From: Chitinophagaceae bacterium C216
Lineage (GTDB): Bacteria > Bacteroidota > Bacteroidia > Chitinophagales > Chitinophagaceae
DNA length: 64,000 bases
Assembly: GCA_028485475.2 (NCBI GenBank)
Contig: CP144143.1
Span: 1,860,001 to 1,924,000, forward strand
Direction of reading: 5' to 3'
The notes below the pieces were generated by a model, which saw only the letters and a program-made list of their open reading frames with translations, was not told the origin of the DNA and made no database searches. This document shows positions 34,922 through 43,719 of this stretch, piece after piece. Positions within the stretch are counted from its first letter, which is position 1, and every line of letters begins with the position of its first letter. The position numbers and the translations under genes were made by a program.

Positions 34922-35461
34922 ATGCTGCGAGTGGGCTTCATATTGGTTTTAGTGTTTTCATTTTTTGGGGGGAGCCTCTATGCGCAGACATCGGGTAGTA
35001 GAAATGTTAGTGTAACATTGCCCGCTATAGCATTATTGGATATTGAACCTGCAGGCCCCATCACGCTGAGTTTTACTAAGCCTACAGAAGCTGGTTTGCC
35101 CTTATCCAATCCTACTCCTAATACCAGCAAATGGATCAATTATACGTCGGCATATGGGACTAGTGGCAGCTCTAGGATAATTACAGCGTCTATAAATCAG
35201 ACAATACCGGGAATAAATATACGGTTACAGGCTGCTGCTGCATCTGGTGCCGGTGGGGGTACTAGGGGAACTCCTGCAGGGTTGATCACACTTACCACCA
35301 CACCAACAGTTATTATTAGCGGTATTGGCCGTTCGTACACAGGCAATGGAGTAGGGAACGGGCATCAGCTTACCATTTCTGTTGTGCCTAATAATTATAG
35401 TAATCTGTCGGCACAAACTAATACGCAGGTTACTGTAACCTATACCATTAGTTCAAATTAG
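34922..35461 (+). CDS. Secreted small beta-protein, putative surface subunit B (paralog of subunit A)
   Basis: 179 residues with a signal peptide (MLRVGFILVLVFSFFGGSLYAQ). It aligns with subunit A throughout: VTLPAIALLDIEPAGPITLSF, KPTEAGLPLSNPTPN, GIGRSYTGNGVGNGHQL, and the C-terminal strand TVTYTISSN. It starts 3 nt after the barrel gene, in the same operon. The end-strand YTISSN compares with YTISDN in subunit A. Function unknown. A minor or adaptor subunit assembled by the neighbouring chaperone and barrel is the simplest hypothesis. Confidence 0.78.
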   Translation: MLRVGFILVLVFSFFGGSLYAQTSGSRNVSVTLPAIALLDIEPAGPITLSFTKPTEAGLPLSNPTPNTSKWINYTSAYGTSGSSRIITASINQTIPGINIRLQAAAASGAGGGTRGTPAGLITLTTTPTVIISGIGRSYTGNGVGNGHQLTISVVPNNYSNLSAQTNTQVTVTYTISSN

Positions 35462-35469
35462 TGTTTACC

Positions 35470-35982
35470 ATGCGAAGTCAAACCAATCTATATATCATCC
35501 GAGTATGCTGTTGTTTATTAATAGTTCTTACCTGCCGACAACTATTTGCTCAAACTTTAGTGGTAAATGGAACGCATTGGAATGTGCCGGTGCCCAATAT
35601 AACAGAGGCAGGTAATGATTATGCGGGTACTTATGAAAGTGTAAGTAACCAAATCACACACAATACGTCAGTACCATTACTCTTAGGAAGTGCGAAAGTA
35701 TCCGTGCATTACGAGCCCGACCCTACTTGGAATAGTAATTTAAACTTGTCTATCAGAAGGACAAGTAATGGTTCCACGCTTTGCTTGCTTTGCTCAATTT
35801 CAGGAGGTACAGCCTACCAGCCTGTGGGAGTTACGGATATAGAACTATACCGAATTCAGGCTGTGTTAGCTTTAGCTTCCTATAGCGATATTGGAATCCA
35901 ATTAAGCCTTTCGGGTGTGTCTATTCTTATACCCTCCGGCACATATAATGCTAGGCTGGTGTTTACCGTGGGAGGACTTTAA
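35470..35982 (+). CDS. Secreted small beta-protein, putative surface subunit C
   Basis: About 170 residues. GTG at 35461 overlaps the previous stop by one base, but ATG at 35470 gives a better signal peptide (IRVCCCLLIVLTCRQLFAQ). The mature part begins LVVNGTHWNVPVPNITEAGNDYAG and ends SGTYNARLVFTVGGL, an alternating hydrophobic strand like the ends of subunits A and B. It has a CLLC pair mid-chain that could form a disulfide. It shares no clear global similarity with A or B. As last gene of the set it may be a tip or anchor subunit; this is inference. Confidence 0.72.
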   Translation: MRSQTNLYIIRVCCCLLIVLTCRQLFAQTLVVNGTHWNVPVPNITEAGNDYAGTYESVSNQITHNTSVPLLLGSAKVSVHYEPDPTWNSNLNLSIRRTSNGSTLCLLCSISGGTAYQPVGVTDIELYRIQAVLALASYSDIGIQLSLSGVSILIPSGTYNARLVFTVGGL

Positions 35983-36115
35983 TAGTGTCGAATTTGCTAT
36001 CCTTTAAATTTGACCGAAAAATTATTATTCTTAATATAGTTACCTTTTCATCGTGCTTCATAAATGAAGGATTTTGTTATATCATCATAACTTCCACTCG
36101 TGAAAAGTATAAAAC

Positions 36116-37606
36116 ATGAAAGACGATACTCCAATGCCCGAAATCGAGAAATGTATGGAAAGTGCCTGGCGTGCTTTTCATGTATACAAAAAATATTCCC
36201 TTCGTGAGCGTGCGCATTTTATGCGTACCATAGCTGCGGAGTTAGAAAAACGATCGGAGTTGCTAATTGCAACCGCAGCAGCGGAGACGCATCTGCCTAT
36301 AGAGCGGCTACAATCTGAATTAAAAAGAACTACTTTCCAACTTACTTCTTATGCAGATGCATGTGAAAGAGGCGACTGGCTAGAAGCGCGCGTTGATACG
36401 GCTGATTCTAATCGGATGCCAGCCAAACCCGATTTAAGAAAGATGCAGGTGCCGCTCGGCCCGGTAGTAGTTTTTGGCGCCTCCAATTTCCCCTTTGCCT
36501 ACTCTACTGCGGGAGGAGATACGGCTTGTGCATTAGCCGCGGGATGTCCGGTAGTGGTAAAGGGGCATCCGGCTCATATCAAGACGAGTGAACTGGCCGC
36601 AGAAGCTATTCTAGCTGCAGCAAAAGCATGCCATATGCCCGATGGTATATTTGCACATATACGTGGTGCATCGTTTGAGGTAGGGAAAGCGTTAGTCATG
36701 CATCCTCATACAAAGGCAGTAGGATTTACCGGTTCGTTTCAGGGAGGAAAGCAGTTGTTCGACTGGGCACATCAGCGTAAAGAACCTATTCCTGTATTTG
36801 CCGAAATGGGAAGTATCAATCCGGTATTCTTATTGCCCGAAAAAATGAAAGAATCGGCAGCCGAAGTAGCCAAACAATATGGGGCATCCATCACTCTAAA
36901 TGTCGGACAGTTTTGTACGAATCCCGGATTGCTTATTGGCATCGATAATGAAGATTTAAACATATTTATAGAGGTGCTGAGTAAGGAAATCTCTGGCGTT
37001 TTGCCGGAGCCTATGCTACATCAAGGCATTTGTGAGAATTTTTACAATAAGAGAAGTAACGCCTTGTCGCAATCTCATGTAGAACTTCTGGCTGTGTCAC
37101 AAACCTCTCCCAAAGAAAATGAAGGTTATCCTACTTTGGCTGCAACTTCTGCTGAAGCCTTCATCAATAATCCTATACTGCATGAAGAAGTGTTTGGCCC
37201 CTATTCGCTGATTGTGAAATGTCGGAATATTGCGGAGATGATGGCTGTAGCCCGCTGTCTGGAAGGGCAGCTCACTTCAACATTAATTGCTACGGACAAC
37301 GATGTTATCAATAACGAAGAACTGGTAAGCCAAATACAGAATCTGTGCGGGCGTTTTATTTTAAACGGTGTACCTACAGGGGTAGAAGTATGCTTAGCGA
37401 TGCAGCACGGAGGACCTTTCCCGGCTACTACCGATTCTCGTTTTACATCCGTAGGAGCAGACGGTATTAAAAGGTTTACCAGACCGGTTGCATTTCAAAA
37501 CTGGCCCAATCATTTGTTGCCCGATGCCCTCAAAGATGAAAATCCGTTGGGGATCTGGCGTACCGTAAATAATACCTTTACACGCGATAAAATTATTTCG
37601 GATTAG
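36116..37606 (+). CDS. Aldehyde dehydrogenase, alpha-ketoglutaric semialdehyde dehydrogenase-like
   Basis: 496 residues. The NAD(P)-binding and catalytic features of the ALDH family are present: [12 protein letters not shown] (in place of PWNFP), [15 protein letters not shown], the general base Glu in [13 protein letters not shown] and the nucleophile Cys in [26 protein letters not shown] and EMGSINP are typical of the alpha-ketoglutaric semialdehyde (2,5-dioxovalerate) dehydrogenase branch, which ends pentose, uronate or hydroxyproline breakdown. No partner pathway gene is adjacent. It ends with a 4-nt convergent overlap with panB. Confidence 0.88.
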   Translation: MKDDTPMPEIEKCMESAWRAFHVYKKYSLRERAHFMRTIAAELEKRSELLIATAAAETHLPIERLQSELKRTTFQLTSYADACERGDWLEARVDTADSNRMPAKPDLRKMQVPLGPVVVFGASNFPFAYSTAGGDTACALAAGCPVVVKGHPAHIKTSELAAEAILAAAKACHMPDGIFAHIRGASFEVGKALVMHPHTKAVGFTGSFQGGKQLFDWAHQRKEPIPVFAEMGSINPVFLLPEKMKESAAEVAKQYGASITLNVGQFCTNPGLLIGIDNEDLNIFIEVLSKEISGVLPEPMLHQGICENFYNKRSNALSQSHVELLAVSQTSPKENEGYPTLAATSAEAFINNPILHEEVFGPYSLIVKCRNIAEMMAVARCLEGQLTSTLIATDNDVINNEELVSQIQNLCGRFILNGVPTGVEVCLAMQHGGPFPATTDSRFTSVGADGIKRFTRPVAFQNWPNHLLPDALKDENPLGIWRTVNNTFTRDKIISD

Positions 37607-38418
37607 TATTGCTCCTTCTCGTTGGGGAAGTCGCCGCTCTTAACATCGTGGATATAGGATTTTACTGCCTCCGTAGTGAGTTCAAACAAGTTCAGGTACT
37701 GTCTTAGGAACTTGGGTTTGAACTCTGTATTAATACCCAGCATATCGTGCATTACCAGCACCTGTCCGTCGCAGTATTTTCCCGCACCGATGCCAATCAC
37801 CGGTATATGTAGGCTTTCTGCTACTTCTTTAGCCAATAATGCGGGGATTTTTTCTAGCACGAGAGCAAAGCAACCTGCTTCTTGCAATAATTTAGCATCA
37901 GCTTTGAGTTTATCTGCCTCGGCTTTTTCTTGTGCTCTCACGCTGTAGGTACCGAATTTATAAATGGACTGTGGAGTAAGTCCGAGATGTCCCATGACCG
38001 GAATACCGGCGCTGACGATTTTTTTGACAGATTCGATAACTTCTGCTCCTCCTTCCATTTTAATGGCATGTGCTCCGGTTTCTTTCATGATTCTGATGGC
38101 GGAAGCCAGTGCGATTTCTGAATTAGATTGATACGTGCCGAAGGGGAGGTCTACAACAACCAAACATCTTTTAATACCTCGAATCACTGATGCGGCATGA
38201 TAAATCATTTGATCCAGTGTGATGGGCAATGTAGTTTCGTGCCCGGCCATCACATTCGATGCCGAATCGCCTACCAGAATAACATCAATACCAGCTTGGT
38301 CCATAATACGTGCGAAGGAAAAGTCATAAGCGGTAAGCATGCTTATTTTTTCCCCCGCTGCTTTCATCTTCACCAGTGTATTGGTGGTAACTCGTTTTAC
38401 TTCTTTATTTACAGACAC
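37603..38418 (-). CDS. panB: 3-methyl-2-oxobutanoate hydroxymethyltransferase
   Basis: 271 residues, first committed step to pantothenate. TIM-barrel motifs are [49 protein letters not shown] and [10 protein letters not shown], with the catalytic Glu in [15 protein letters not shown]. Length is normal. It is followed convergently by the aldehyde dehydrogenase gene. No panC is nearby. Confidence 0.96.
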   Translation of the reverse strand: MSVNKEVKRVTTNTLVKMKAAGEKISMLTAYDFSFARIMDQAGIDVILVGDSASNVMAGHETTLPITLDQMIYHAASVIRGIKRCLVVVDLPFGTYQSNSEIALASAIRIMKETGAHAIKMEGGAEVIESVKKIVSAGIPVMGHLGLTPQSIYKFGTYSVRAQEKAEADKLKADAKLLQEAGCFALVLEKIPALLAKEVAESLHIPVIGIGAGKYCDGQVLVMHDMLGINTEFKPKFLRQYLNLFELTTEAVKSYIHDVKSGDFPNEKEQY

Positions 38419-38484
38419 TTTTTTCTACTTAATTTATAATGAGGAAATCAAACTATAATTGGAGGACTAAGTTAGGGTTTCGCA

Positions 38485-39372
38485 TTATAAATTATGCAAA
38501 ATATCTTCATAAAGGGTGCGTACGAGTCCGTCTACCAAGCCTATTTTAGGAATTAGAATTTCGGTAGCGCCTGCCCATTTTAAAATATTGGTATAGATAA
38601 GAAGCGCAGGTACAATCACATCGGCTCGATCTTCTCGCATTTTATATAATCGCATTCTTTCTTGTACGGTAAGATGGCTCAGTTCTTTATAATAATCTCG
38701 TAGTAGGGAGTGGGGGAGAGGTCTACCTTCTTTCTTCTTTGAGAGGGAAAATACTTTGTTAATATTACCTCCCGACCCAATGGCGACAATTTTCTTTTCA
38801 TGTCTTGTGTGCGTGCGGATGTAGTCTTTTATCTCTTCCCATTGGGCTTCTTTTACCTGTTGTTTCAGAATTCGGATGGTGCCGATATTAAATGAGTGCT
38901 TATAAAGAAGTTCCCCATTTTGGAAAAAGGTAATTTCGGTACTGCCACCACCCACATCAATATACATATGCAAATTTTCCTTGTTTAAACCTTCGGCAAT
39001 GTGGGTTTCGTAGATAAGGGTAGCTTCAAGGTCGCCGGAAATGATTTCGATTTCGATGCCGGTTTCGTCTTTAATTTTTTGGATAATCTCTTTAGAATTC
39101 TGGGCATCTCGCATGGCTGAGGTAGCACAAGCCTTTACATATTTTATGCCGTAAGCATTCAACAAAAGTTTGTAAGCCTTAATGGTTTCGAGGAGTTGTT
39201 GGGCCTTCAGCGGGGATATGGCTCCGGTTTCAAATACATCAAAACCTAAGCGTAGCGGAACCCTCACCAGGTTGGACTTGATAAACTCCGGCGGTTGGTT
39301 TTTGTAGTGCAGTACATCGGCAATGAGGAGCCGGGCTGCATTACTTCCGATATCTATTGCTGCTAATTTCAT
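38485..39372 (-). CDS. Exopolyphosphatase/guanosine pentaphosphatase (Ppx/GppA), short form
   Basis: 295 residues, actin/hexokinase-like ATPase fold. It starts LAAIDIGSNAARLLIADV (phosphate loop 1), then CATSAMRDA, YIDVGGGSTEITF (phosphate loop 2) and AIGSGGNINKVF. It lacks the C-terminal HD-like domain of E. coli Ppx, so it is the short single-module type. It removes terminal phosphate from polyphosphate or pppGpp. It is monocistronic, 66 nt upstream of panB on the same strand. Confidence 0.93.
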   Translation of the reverse strand: MKLAAIDIGSNAARLLIADVLHYKNQPPEFIKSNLVRVPLRLGFDVFETGAISPLKAQQLLETIKAYKLLLNAYGIKYVKACATSAMRDAQNSKEIIQKIKDETGIEIEIISGDLEATLIYETHIAEGLNKENLHMYIDVGGGSTEITFFQNGELLYKHSFNIGTIRILKQQVKEAQWEEIKDYIRTHTRHEKKIVAIGSGGNINKVFSLSKKKEGRPLPHSLLRDYYKELSHLTVQERMRLYKMREDRADVIVPALLIYTNILKWAGATEILIPKIGLVDGLVRTLYEDILHNL

Positions 39373-39761
39373 CTATTTTTTAAAAAGTCTACCGCAATTA
39401 CTTAAGAAGTATACCGAGCAGGGCAATGAAACAGAGTGTCTCTTCAACTTAAGGGCGGAAGATATATAAACTTAAGAATTTTCTATTTATTATTAAAAAT
39501 ATTCATATCGAAGGGGGTGAAATATTATCCAACAGTCAATGTTTTTTATCACAAAAAGGGATTGTGAATAATCGGGTCGGAGGGCTCTTCTCATGCAGTT
39601 TTAGAAATGTTTTTCTTAGATAACATCCATAAAATCAAATGAAATAGCCTATTTAAGCAGGGAACCATCAGATAGCCATTATACAATTAGCATGAAATCA
39701 TTTTTTCCCTTACTTTTGCTGTCCCCGAAGGGGTTCTTCGGAAATAAAAATTTTATAGCAG
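39373..39761. other. Intergenic region upstream of pdhA
   Basis: 389 bases between divergent ppx and pdhA. It holds the pdhA -7 box (39711-39718) and a small CCCCGAAGGGG hairpin (39723-39733) in the leader. I see no ORF, repeat or RNA gene in the rest. Confidence 0.6.
39711..39718 (+). promoter_or_regulatory. -7 box of the pdhA promoter
   Basis: TACTTTTG. A TTAG at 39687-39690 sits at the -33 position, one base off TTTG. The leader of about 40 nt contains a CCCCGAAGGGG hairpin. Confidence 0.5.
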
Positions 39762-40757
39762 GTGGCAACAAAATTTTCTAAAGAGACGTATTTATATTGG
39801 TACGAATTAATGCAGTTAATTCGTCAGTTTGAGCTTACAGCGGAAGAAAAATATAAGATGGAAGGTAAAATACGCGGGTTTTTCCACGCGTATGTAGGAC
39901 AGGAAGCTATTGCTGCAGGTTGTATGACTGCTACCCGTCCCGAAGATATCTTTATAACCGGCTATCGCGACCACGGTTTGGCAATTGCCAAGGGTATATC
40001 GGTAGAAAGTTGTATGGCCGAGCTGTATGGTAAGGCTACCGGTTGTGCCAAAGGTAAAGGCGGTAGTATGCACTTTTTTGGTAAAAAAGAGAATTTCTAC
40101 GGAGGTCATGGAATCGTAGGTGCCCAAATAGGTACCGGTACGGGTCTGGCCTTTGCTGAAAATTATAAAGGCACCGACAATGTAGTACTTTGCTTCTTTG
40201 GAGATGGTGCAGCACGTCAGGGTATCCTGCACGAGTGTTTCAATCTTGCGATGCTGTGGAAATTGCCGGTTGTTTATATCTGCGAAAATAACCAGTATGC
40301 CATGGGTACTTCCGTAGAGCGTACTTCCAATGTAACCGATATTTCCAAGTTAGGATTGAGCTACGAGATGCCTTCCCAAGCTGTTGACGGTATGAATCCC
40401 GAAACCGTTCACGAAGCTGTAGCAGAAGCCGTAAAACGTGCACGTGAGAAAGGTGGTCCTACCTTACTGGAAATAAAAACCTATCGTTACAAAGGACACT
40501 CCATCAGCGACCCTCAGAAATATCGTACCAAGGATGAGGTGGAAAACTATAAATCAAAGGATCCCATTCAGGTACTCAGAAAAACTATGCTTGAAAATAA
40601 ATACGCAACCGAAGAGGCGTTGAAAGAAATTGATGCCCGTTGCGATGAGGTGGTTGCTGCTGCAGTAAAATTTGCAGAAGAAAGCCCATTCCCGAACGAC
40701 GATGAGGTACTGAAGGATGTTTACGTAGATCCTCACTATCCGTTTATTGTTGACTAG
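39762..40757 (+). CDS. pdhA: Pyruvate dehydrogenase E1 component, alpha subunit
   Basis: 331 residues with a GTG start (GTG GCA ACA AAA). It is the thiamine-diphosphate E1 alpha chain: GFFHAYVGQEAIAAG, HGLAIAKG, KGGSMHFFGKKENFYGGHGIVGAQ, and the ThDP motif FFGDGAARQGILHECFNLA with CENNQYAMGT. The phosphorylation-loop-like YRYKGHSISDP is present. It lies in front of a TPR gene and ribH rather than pdhB, so E1 beta and E2 must be encoded elsewhere. Confidence 0.95.
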   Translation: MATKFSKETYLYWYELMQLIRQFELTAEEKYKMEGKIRGFFHAYVGQEAIAAGCMTATRPEDIFITGYRDHGLAIAKGISVESCMAELYGKATGCAKGKGGSMHFFGKKENFYGGHGIVGAQIGTGTGLAFAENYKGTDNVVLCFFGDGAARQGILHECFNLAMLWKLPVVYICENNQYAMGTSVERTSNVTDISKLGLSYEMPSQAVDGMNPETVHEAVAEAVKRAREKGGPTLLEIKTYRYKGHSISDPQKYRTKDEVENYKSKDPIQVLRKTMLENKYATEEALKEIDARCDEVVAAAVKFAEESPFPNDDEVLKDVYVDPHYPFIVD

Positions 40758-40783
40758 TTACTAAATTGAAGAAGTAAAATAAA

Positions 40784-41482
40784 ATGGCAGCGAATACTAA
40801 AAAAACGGTTGAACAAGAGGCTCTTGCAACCAACGATTCTGTGGAAAAGATAAAAGGCTTATGGGAGAAAAGCGGTAAAACCATCAGTCTGATTTTGGGT
40901 GTATTGATTGTGGCTATAGGTGGTTTTTTTGCTTACCAGCAGTTTGTAACCAAGCCTAAAATAGCCGAAGCGCTGGATAAAAGCTATAAGGCTGAGGAAT
41001 ACTTCCGTATGGACTCTATCAACCTGGCTTTAAACGGCGATGGCGTTAATCCGGGTTTTGAAAAAATTGCTAGTACGTATAGTGGCACTCCGGCCGGCAA
41101 TCTGGCTAAATTTTATGCAGGGGTGTGCTATATCAAGCTGAATCAAAATGATAAAGCAATAAAGTTCTTAGAAGATTTCAGCACTGATTCTAAGCCCGTA
41201 CAACAGCGCGCTTATTTATTGCTGGGCGATGCCTATGGTGATTTAGGTAAAGGCGACAAAGCGCTGGAGTACTACAAAAAGGCAGCAAATCATTTTGTAG
41301 AAGATCAGCAAACAGCTTCTACTGCATTGTTCAGAGGTGCATTTCTGGCCCAACATGTACTGAACAATAAGAATCAGGCTATCGAATTGTATAAAGAGTT
41401 AAAGGAGAAATTCCCCCGTACTCAATACGGATTTGAGGCTGATAAATATCTGGCTCAATTAGGAGTTTATAACGTAAACTAA
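40784..41482 (+). CDS. Membrane-anchored tetratricopeptide repeat protein (YfgM-like)
   Basis: 232 residues. A 35-residue cytoplasmic N terminus is followed by a single membrane segment (TISLILGVLIVAIGGFFAY) and a periplasmic TPR-like domain (NLAKFYAGVCYIKLNQNDKA, AYLLLGDAYGDLGKGDKALE, FPRTQYGFEADKYLAQLGVY). This layout is like YfgM/ancillary SecYEG-chaperone proteins. It is common in Bacteroidota as a short TPR protein of unknown role, 26 nt after pdhA and 4 nt before ribH. Link to pyruvate dehydrogenase or riboflavin is not evident. Confidence 0.82.
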   Translation: MAANTKKTVEQEALATNDSVEKIKGLWEKSGKTISLILGVLIVAIGGFFAYQQFVTKPKIAEALDKSYKAEEYFRMDSINLALNGDGVNPGFEKIASTYSGTPAGNLAKFYAGVCYIKLNQNDKAIKFLEDFSTDSKPVQQRAYLLLGDAYGDLGKGDKALEYYKKAANHFVEDQQTASTALFRGAFLAQHVLNNKNQAIELYKELKEKFPRTQYGFEADKYLAQLGVYNVN

Positions 41483-41486
41483 AAAA

Positions 41487-41969
41487 ATGGCTTCTTTAGG
41501 TAATAGTAACTTAGTTAATATCAATACGGGCATCTTTAAACAGGATGCCTTTATTGTTTTGGTGAAAACAGAGTGGAACGCAGATATTGTAGATGAACTC
41601 GAACGCGGTTGTTTAAAGATACTGCAGCAAAACAATGCACGTGTGGAAACCATCGTAGTTCCCGGCAGTGTGGAAATTCCGTTTGCCATCAACAAACACT
41701 GGGCAAAGGCTAAAAAAAAGATGGATGAACCACATGCCTATATTGCATTGGGATGCGTGATACGTGGCGAAACCCCTCATTTCGACTATGTATGCCGTAT
41801 GGTAGCTGACGGTATATTGCATCTGAATTTGCACTTACCTGTGCCCACCATTTTTGGGGTACTGACCGTAAATACTGTAGAGCAGGCCTTGGACAGGCTG
41901 GGCGGTAAACACGGCCATAAAGGCGAAGAAGCTGCTATTACAGCTTATAAAATGATTGAGGTGGAATAA
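41487..41969 (+). CDS. ribH: 6,7-dimethyl-8-ribityllumazine synthase
   Basis: 160 residues, penultimate step of riboflavin synthesis, forming a hollow icosahedral shell or pentamer. Motifs are VKTEWNADIVDELERG, VPGSVEIPFAI, ALGCVIRGETPHFDYVC with the catalytic histidine, and PTIFGVLTVNTVEQALDR. It is in a tight operon with the TPR gene (4 nt). Other rib genes are not in the window. Confidence 0.97.
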   Translation: MASLGNSNLVNINTGIFKQDAFIVLVKTEWNADIVDELERGCLKILQQNNARVETIVVPGSVEIPFAINKHWAKAKKKMDEPHAYIALGCVIRGETPHFDYVCRMVADGILHLNLHLPVPTIFGVLTVNTVEQALDRLGGKHGHKGEEAAITAYKMIEVE

Positions 41970-42008
41970 TATTAGGCTCATTGAGAGGGACAGAAAAGAT
42001 GAATACAA

Positions 42009-42731
42009 ATGCATAACGTACATATTTTTATTCCATGTTTTGTGGATCAGCTGTTTCCCGAAACAGGGTTTAACATGGTGAAGGTGTTGGAGCGTTTTGG
42101 GTGCAAGGTGCACTATAATCCAGAGCAAACCTGTTGCGGACAGCCCGCTTTTAACTCAGGATTTTGGAATGAGTCTAAAGCCGTGTGTACTAAGTTTATC
42201 AATGATTTTAAGCAAGCGGAATATATTGTAGCCCCCAGCGCCAGCTGTGTGGGATTTGTACGTAATTATTATCCCAAGTTATTCAATGAGTCTGCATTGC
42301 ATAACGAAGTAAAATCCTTGCGCAGCCGAACTTATGAGTTCTCCGAGTTTTTGCTCAATGTATTAAAGGTGCAAGACTGTGGCGCTACATTAAAAGGGCT
42401 GGCTACTTATCACGACAGCTGTGCTGCCTTACGAGAATGTAAAATAAAGCAAGGCCCCCGTACGCTATTGGAGAATGTGCGTGGGCTGGTATTGCGTGAG
42501 ATGAAGGATGTAGAAACCTGTTGTGGTTTTGGTGGTACCTTTGCTGTAAAGTATTCCGGCATCTCCATAGGTATGGCCGAGCAAAAAGTAGAGAATGCCT
42601 TGGATACGGAGGCGGATTATATCATCAGTACCGATTTATCCTGCCTGATGCATTTGCAGGGATATATCGATAATAGAGGGTATAAAATAAAAACCATGCA
42701 TCTGGCGGATGTATTGGCCAGCGGCTGGTAA
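42009..42731 (+). CDS. LutA-like (Fe-S)-binding CCG-domain protein
   Basis: 240 residues with two CCG repeats: NPEQTCCGQPAFNSGF and DVETCCGFGGTFAVKY, each binding part of an Fe-S cluster, plus the start MHNVHIFIPCFVDQLFPE. This is the LutA/YkgE type, a subunit of the L-lactate utilisation complex LutABC that oxidises lactate. LutB and LutC are not adjacent, so the gene either works with distant partners or with another flavin oxidase. It is 39 nt after ribH. Confidence 0.88.
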   Translation: MHNVHIFIPCFVDQLFPETGFNMVKVLERFGCKVHYNPEQTCCGQPAFNSGFWNESKAVCTKFINDFKQAEYIVAPSASCVGFVRNYYPKLFNESALHNEVKSLRSRTYEFSEFLLNVLKVQDCGATLKGLATYHDSCAALRECKIKQGPRTLLENVRGLVLREMKDVETCCGFGGTFAVKYSGISIGMAEQKVENALDTEADYIISTDLSCLMHLQGYIDNRGYKIKTMHLADVLASGW

Positions 42732-42739
42732 AGCGTGTA

Positions 42740-43309
42740 TTACTGTTTTTTCAATTCTGCTATTTCTTTTTGTAATTGCACCAGCAGGTTCTCGATGTGG
42801 GCTAGCTGATTGGATGGCGCAGCATTTGGCCCCTGTGAGGCATGGTAGTAGGGCTGCGGTTTGGTGGGGGTACCGTATGCGTCTTCATCCTCATCTGAGT
42901 CTTCTTGTAGCTCTTCTACATCTTCTTGGATCTCTTCCACATCCTCTTGGATTTCATCAAGGTCTTCCTGAATTTCTTCCACGTCTTCCTGAATCTCATC
43001 CACATCTTCCTGAATTTCCTCAATATCTTCCTGAATTTCTTCCACGTCTTCCTGAATGATTTCGATGTCTTTGGTATTTTTATTTACAGCCATTTGAATG
43101 AATATGGCTAGATAGATGGCTTCCAGCGATACTACGGTGGTAAGCACCAGAAGCATTTGGTCAAAGCTCATTACATGTAGCGCCGGAAGCAAAAATGCTA
43201 CAATGAAAAATATAGTATGAAATATCAGCGATGCAGTAGAGCCAATCCATCGGGTAGCAATATCTGCAATGCGTTCCAGTCTTACCTTGTTGCGCTCTCT
43301 TATGGTCAT
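42740..43309 (-). CDS. DUF1003-like membrane protein with an acidic heptad-repeat coiled coil
   Basis: 189 residues. The N-terminal half has the DUF1003-type two-helix membrane module (ATRWIGSTASLIFHTIFFIV, SFDQMLLVLTTVVSLEAIYL). Residues 85-140 are eight tandem heptads of the form IQEDVEE (with D/L/S variants), hydrophobic a and d positions, so a strongly acidic parallel coiled coil is expected. A disordered tail (DEDEDAYGTPTKPQPYYHAS) and a short amphipathic helix (LLVQLQKEIAELKK) end the protein. Function unknown. The TAACTTTG box 35 nt upstream is a likely promoter. The heptads also make a 21-bp DNA tandem repeat. Confidence 0.82.
   Translation of the reverse strand: MTIRERNKVRLERIADIATRWIGSTASLIFHTIFFIVAFLLPALHVMSFDQMLLVLTTVVSLEAIYLAIFIQMAVNKNTKDIEIIQEDVEEIQEDIEEIQEDVDEIQEDVEEIQEDLDEIQEDVEEIQEDVEELQEDSDEDEDAYGTPTKPQPYYHASQGPNAAPSNQLAHIENLLVQLQKEIAELKKQ
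42890..43057. repeat. 21-bp tandem repeat coding the acidic heptads
   Basis: Eight 21-bp units in phase with codons, based on TTCCTGAATTTCTTCCACG; some units are nearly identical (42976-42996 and 43039-43059 agree closely). Copy number may vary between strains by slippage. Confidence 0.88.
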
Positions 43310-43575
43310 TGCTGCTGATTTTTGAGGTGAACGGGCAGGGGCGCAAAGTTACTTAATCCATCCCATACTGATGGGAAAATCTGGATGCATTATGCCGGAG
43401 GGGTGTATCGCATAGAAGCGGAAATTAGGGGAGGTGATGTTTTTGAAGCTTTGCTATGGTTAGGGTAGAGGTAGTATGCTAGTGAAGGCTTGAATGAGGG
43501 TTGAAATTTGGTTGTTTAAAATTCGTCAATCCGCCATTGCGTGGAGCTGATGTTGTGTGTTAGGCACTTTTGTTG
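43310..43575. other. Intergenic region between the DUF1003 and small secreted protein genes
   Basis: It holds the DUF1003 promoter box (TAACTTTG, 43351-43344 minus). Near 43521-43565 a G-rich stretch ends GTTAGGC, a 7-mer that resembles an attC core. I see no confirmed gene. Part of the gap to 43706 is a short shifted-frame ORF listed separately. Confidence 0.4.
43344..43351 (-). promoter_or_regulatory. -7 box of the DUF1003 gene
   Basis: TAACTTTG on the minus strand, 35 nt before the ATG. No clear -33 element. Confidence 0.45.
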
Positions 43576-43719
43576 TCAGTCAATTCCAAGTTTTTTATGC
43601 TTTGCTTGCCATTCTTTTCCAAATTTAATTTTTCTAATGCCAATTTCCGCTTGTTTTCTGGCAAACATTGGATAAATCTTCTTTTTTAAATCAAGACCAT
43701 ATAATTTAATGTATTGGAA
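43576..43719 (-). pseudogene. Short open frame, possible remnant of another gene
   Basis: 47 codons without a stop, overlapping the end of the next gene in another frame. It reads LYGLDLKKKIYPMFARKQAE and continues basic to a TGA. It has no start codon before residue 18 and no recognised family. It could be chance in AT-rich sequence or the tail of a degraded gene. Confidence 0.2.

Noticed and set aside
42709-43059. 116-codon plus-strand ORF rich in H, L and P.
   Set aside because: It is antisense to the heptad repeat of the DUF1003 gene; the pattern comes from the repeat.
43559-43565. GTTAGGC as an integron attC core.
   Set aside because: A single 7-mer without a matching second core or palindromic arm; kept only as a weak observation.
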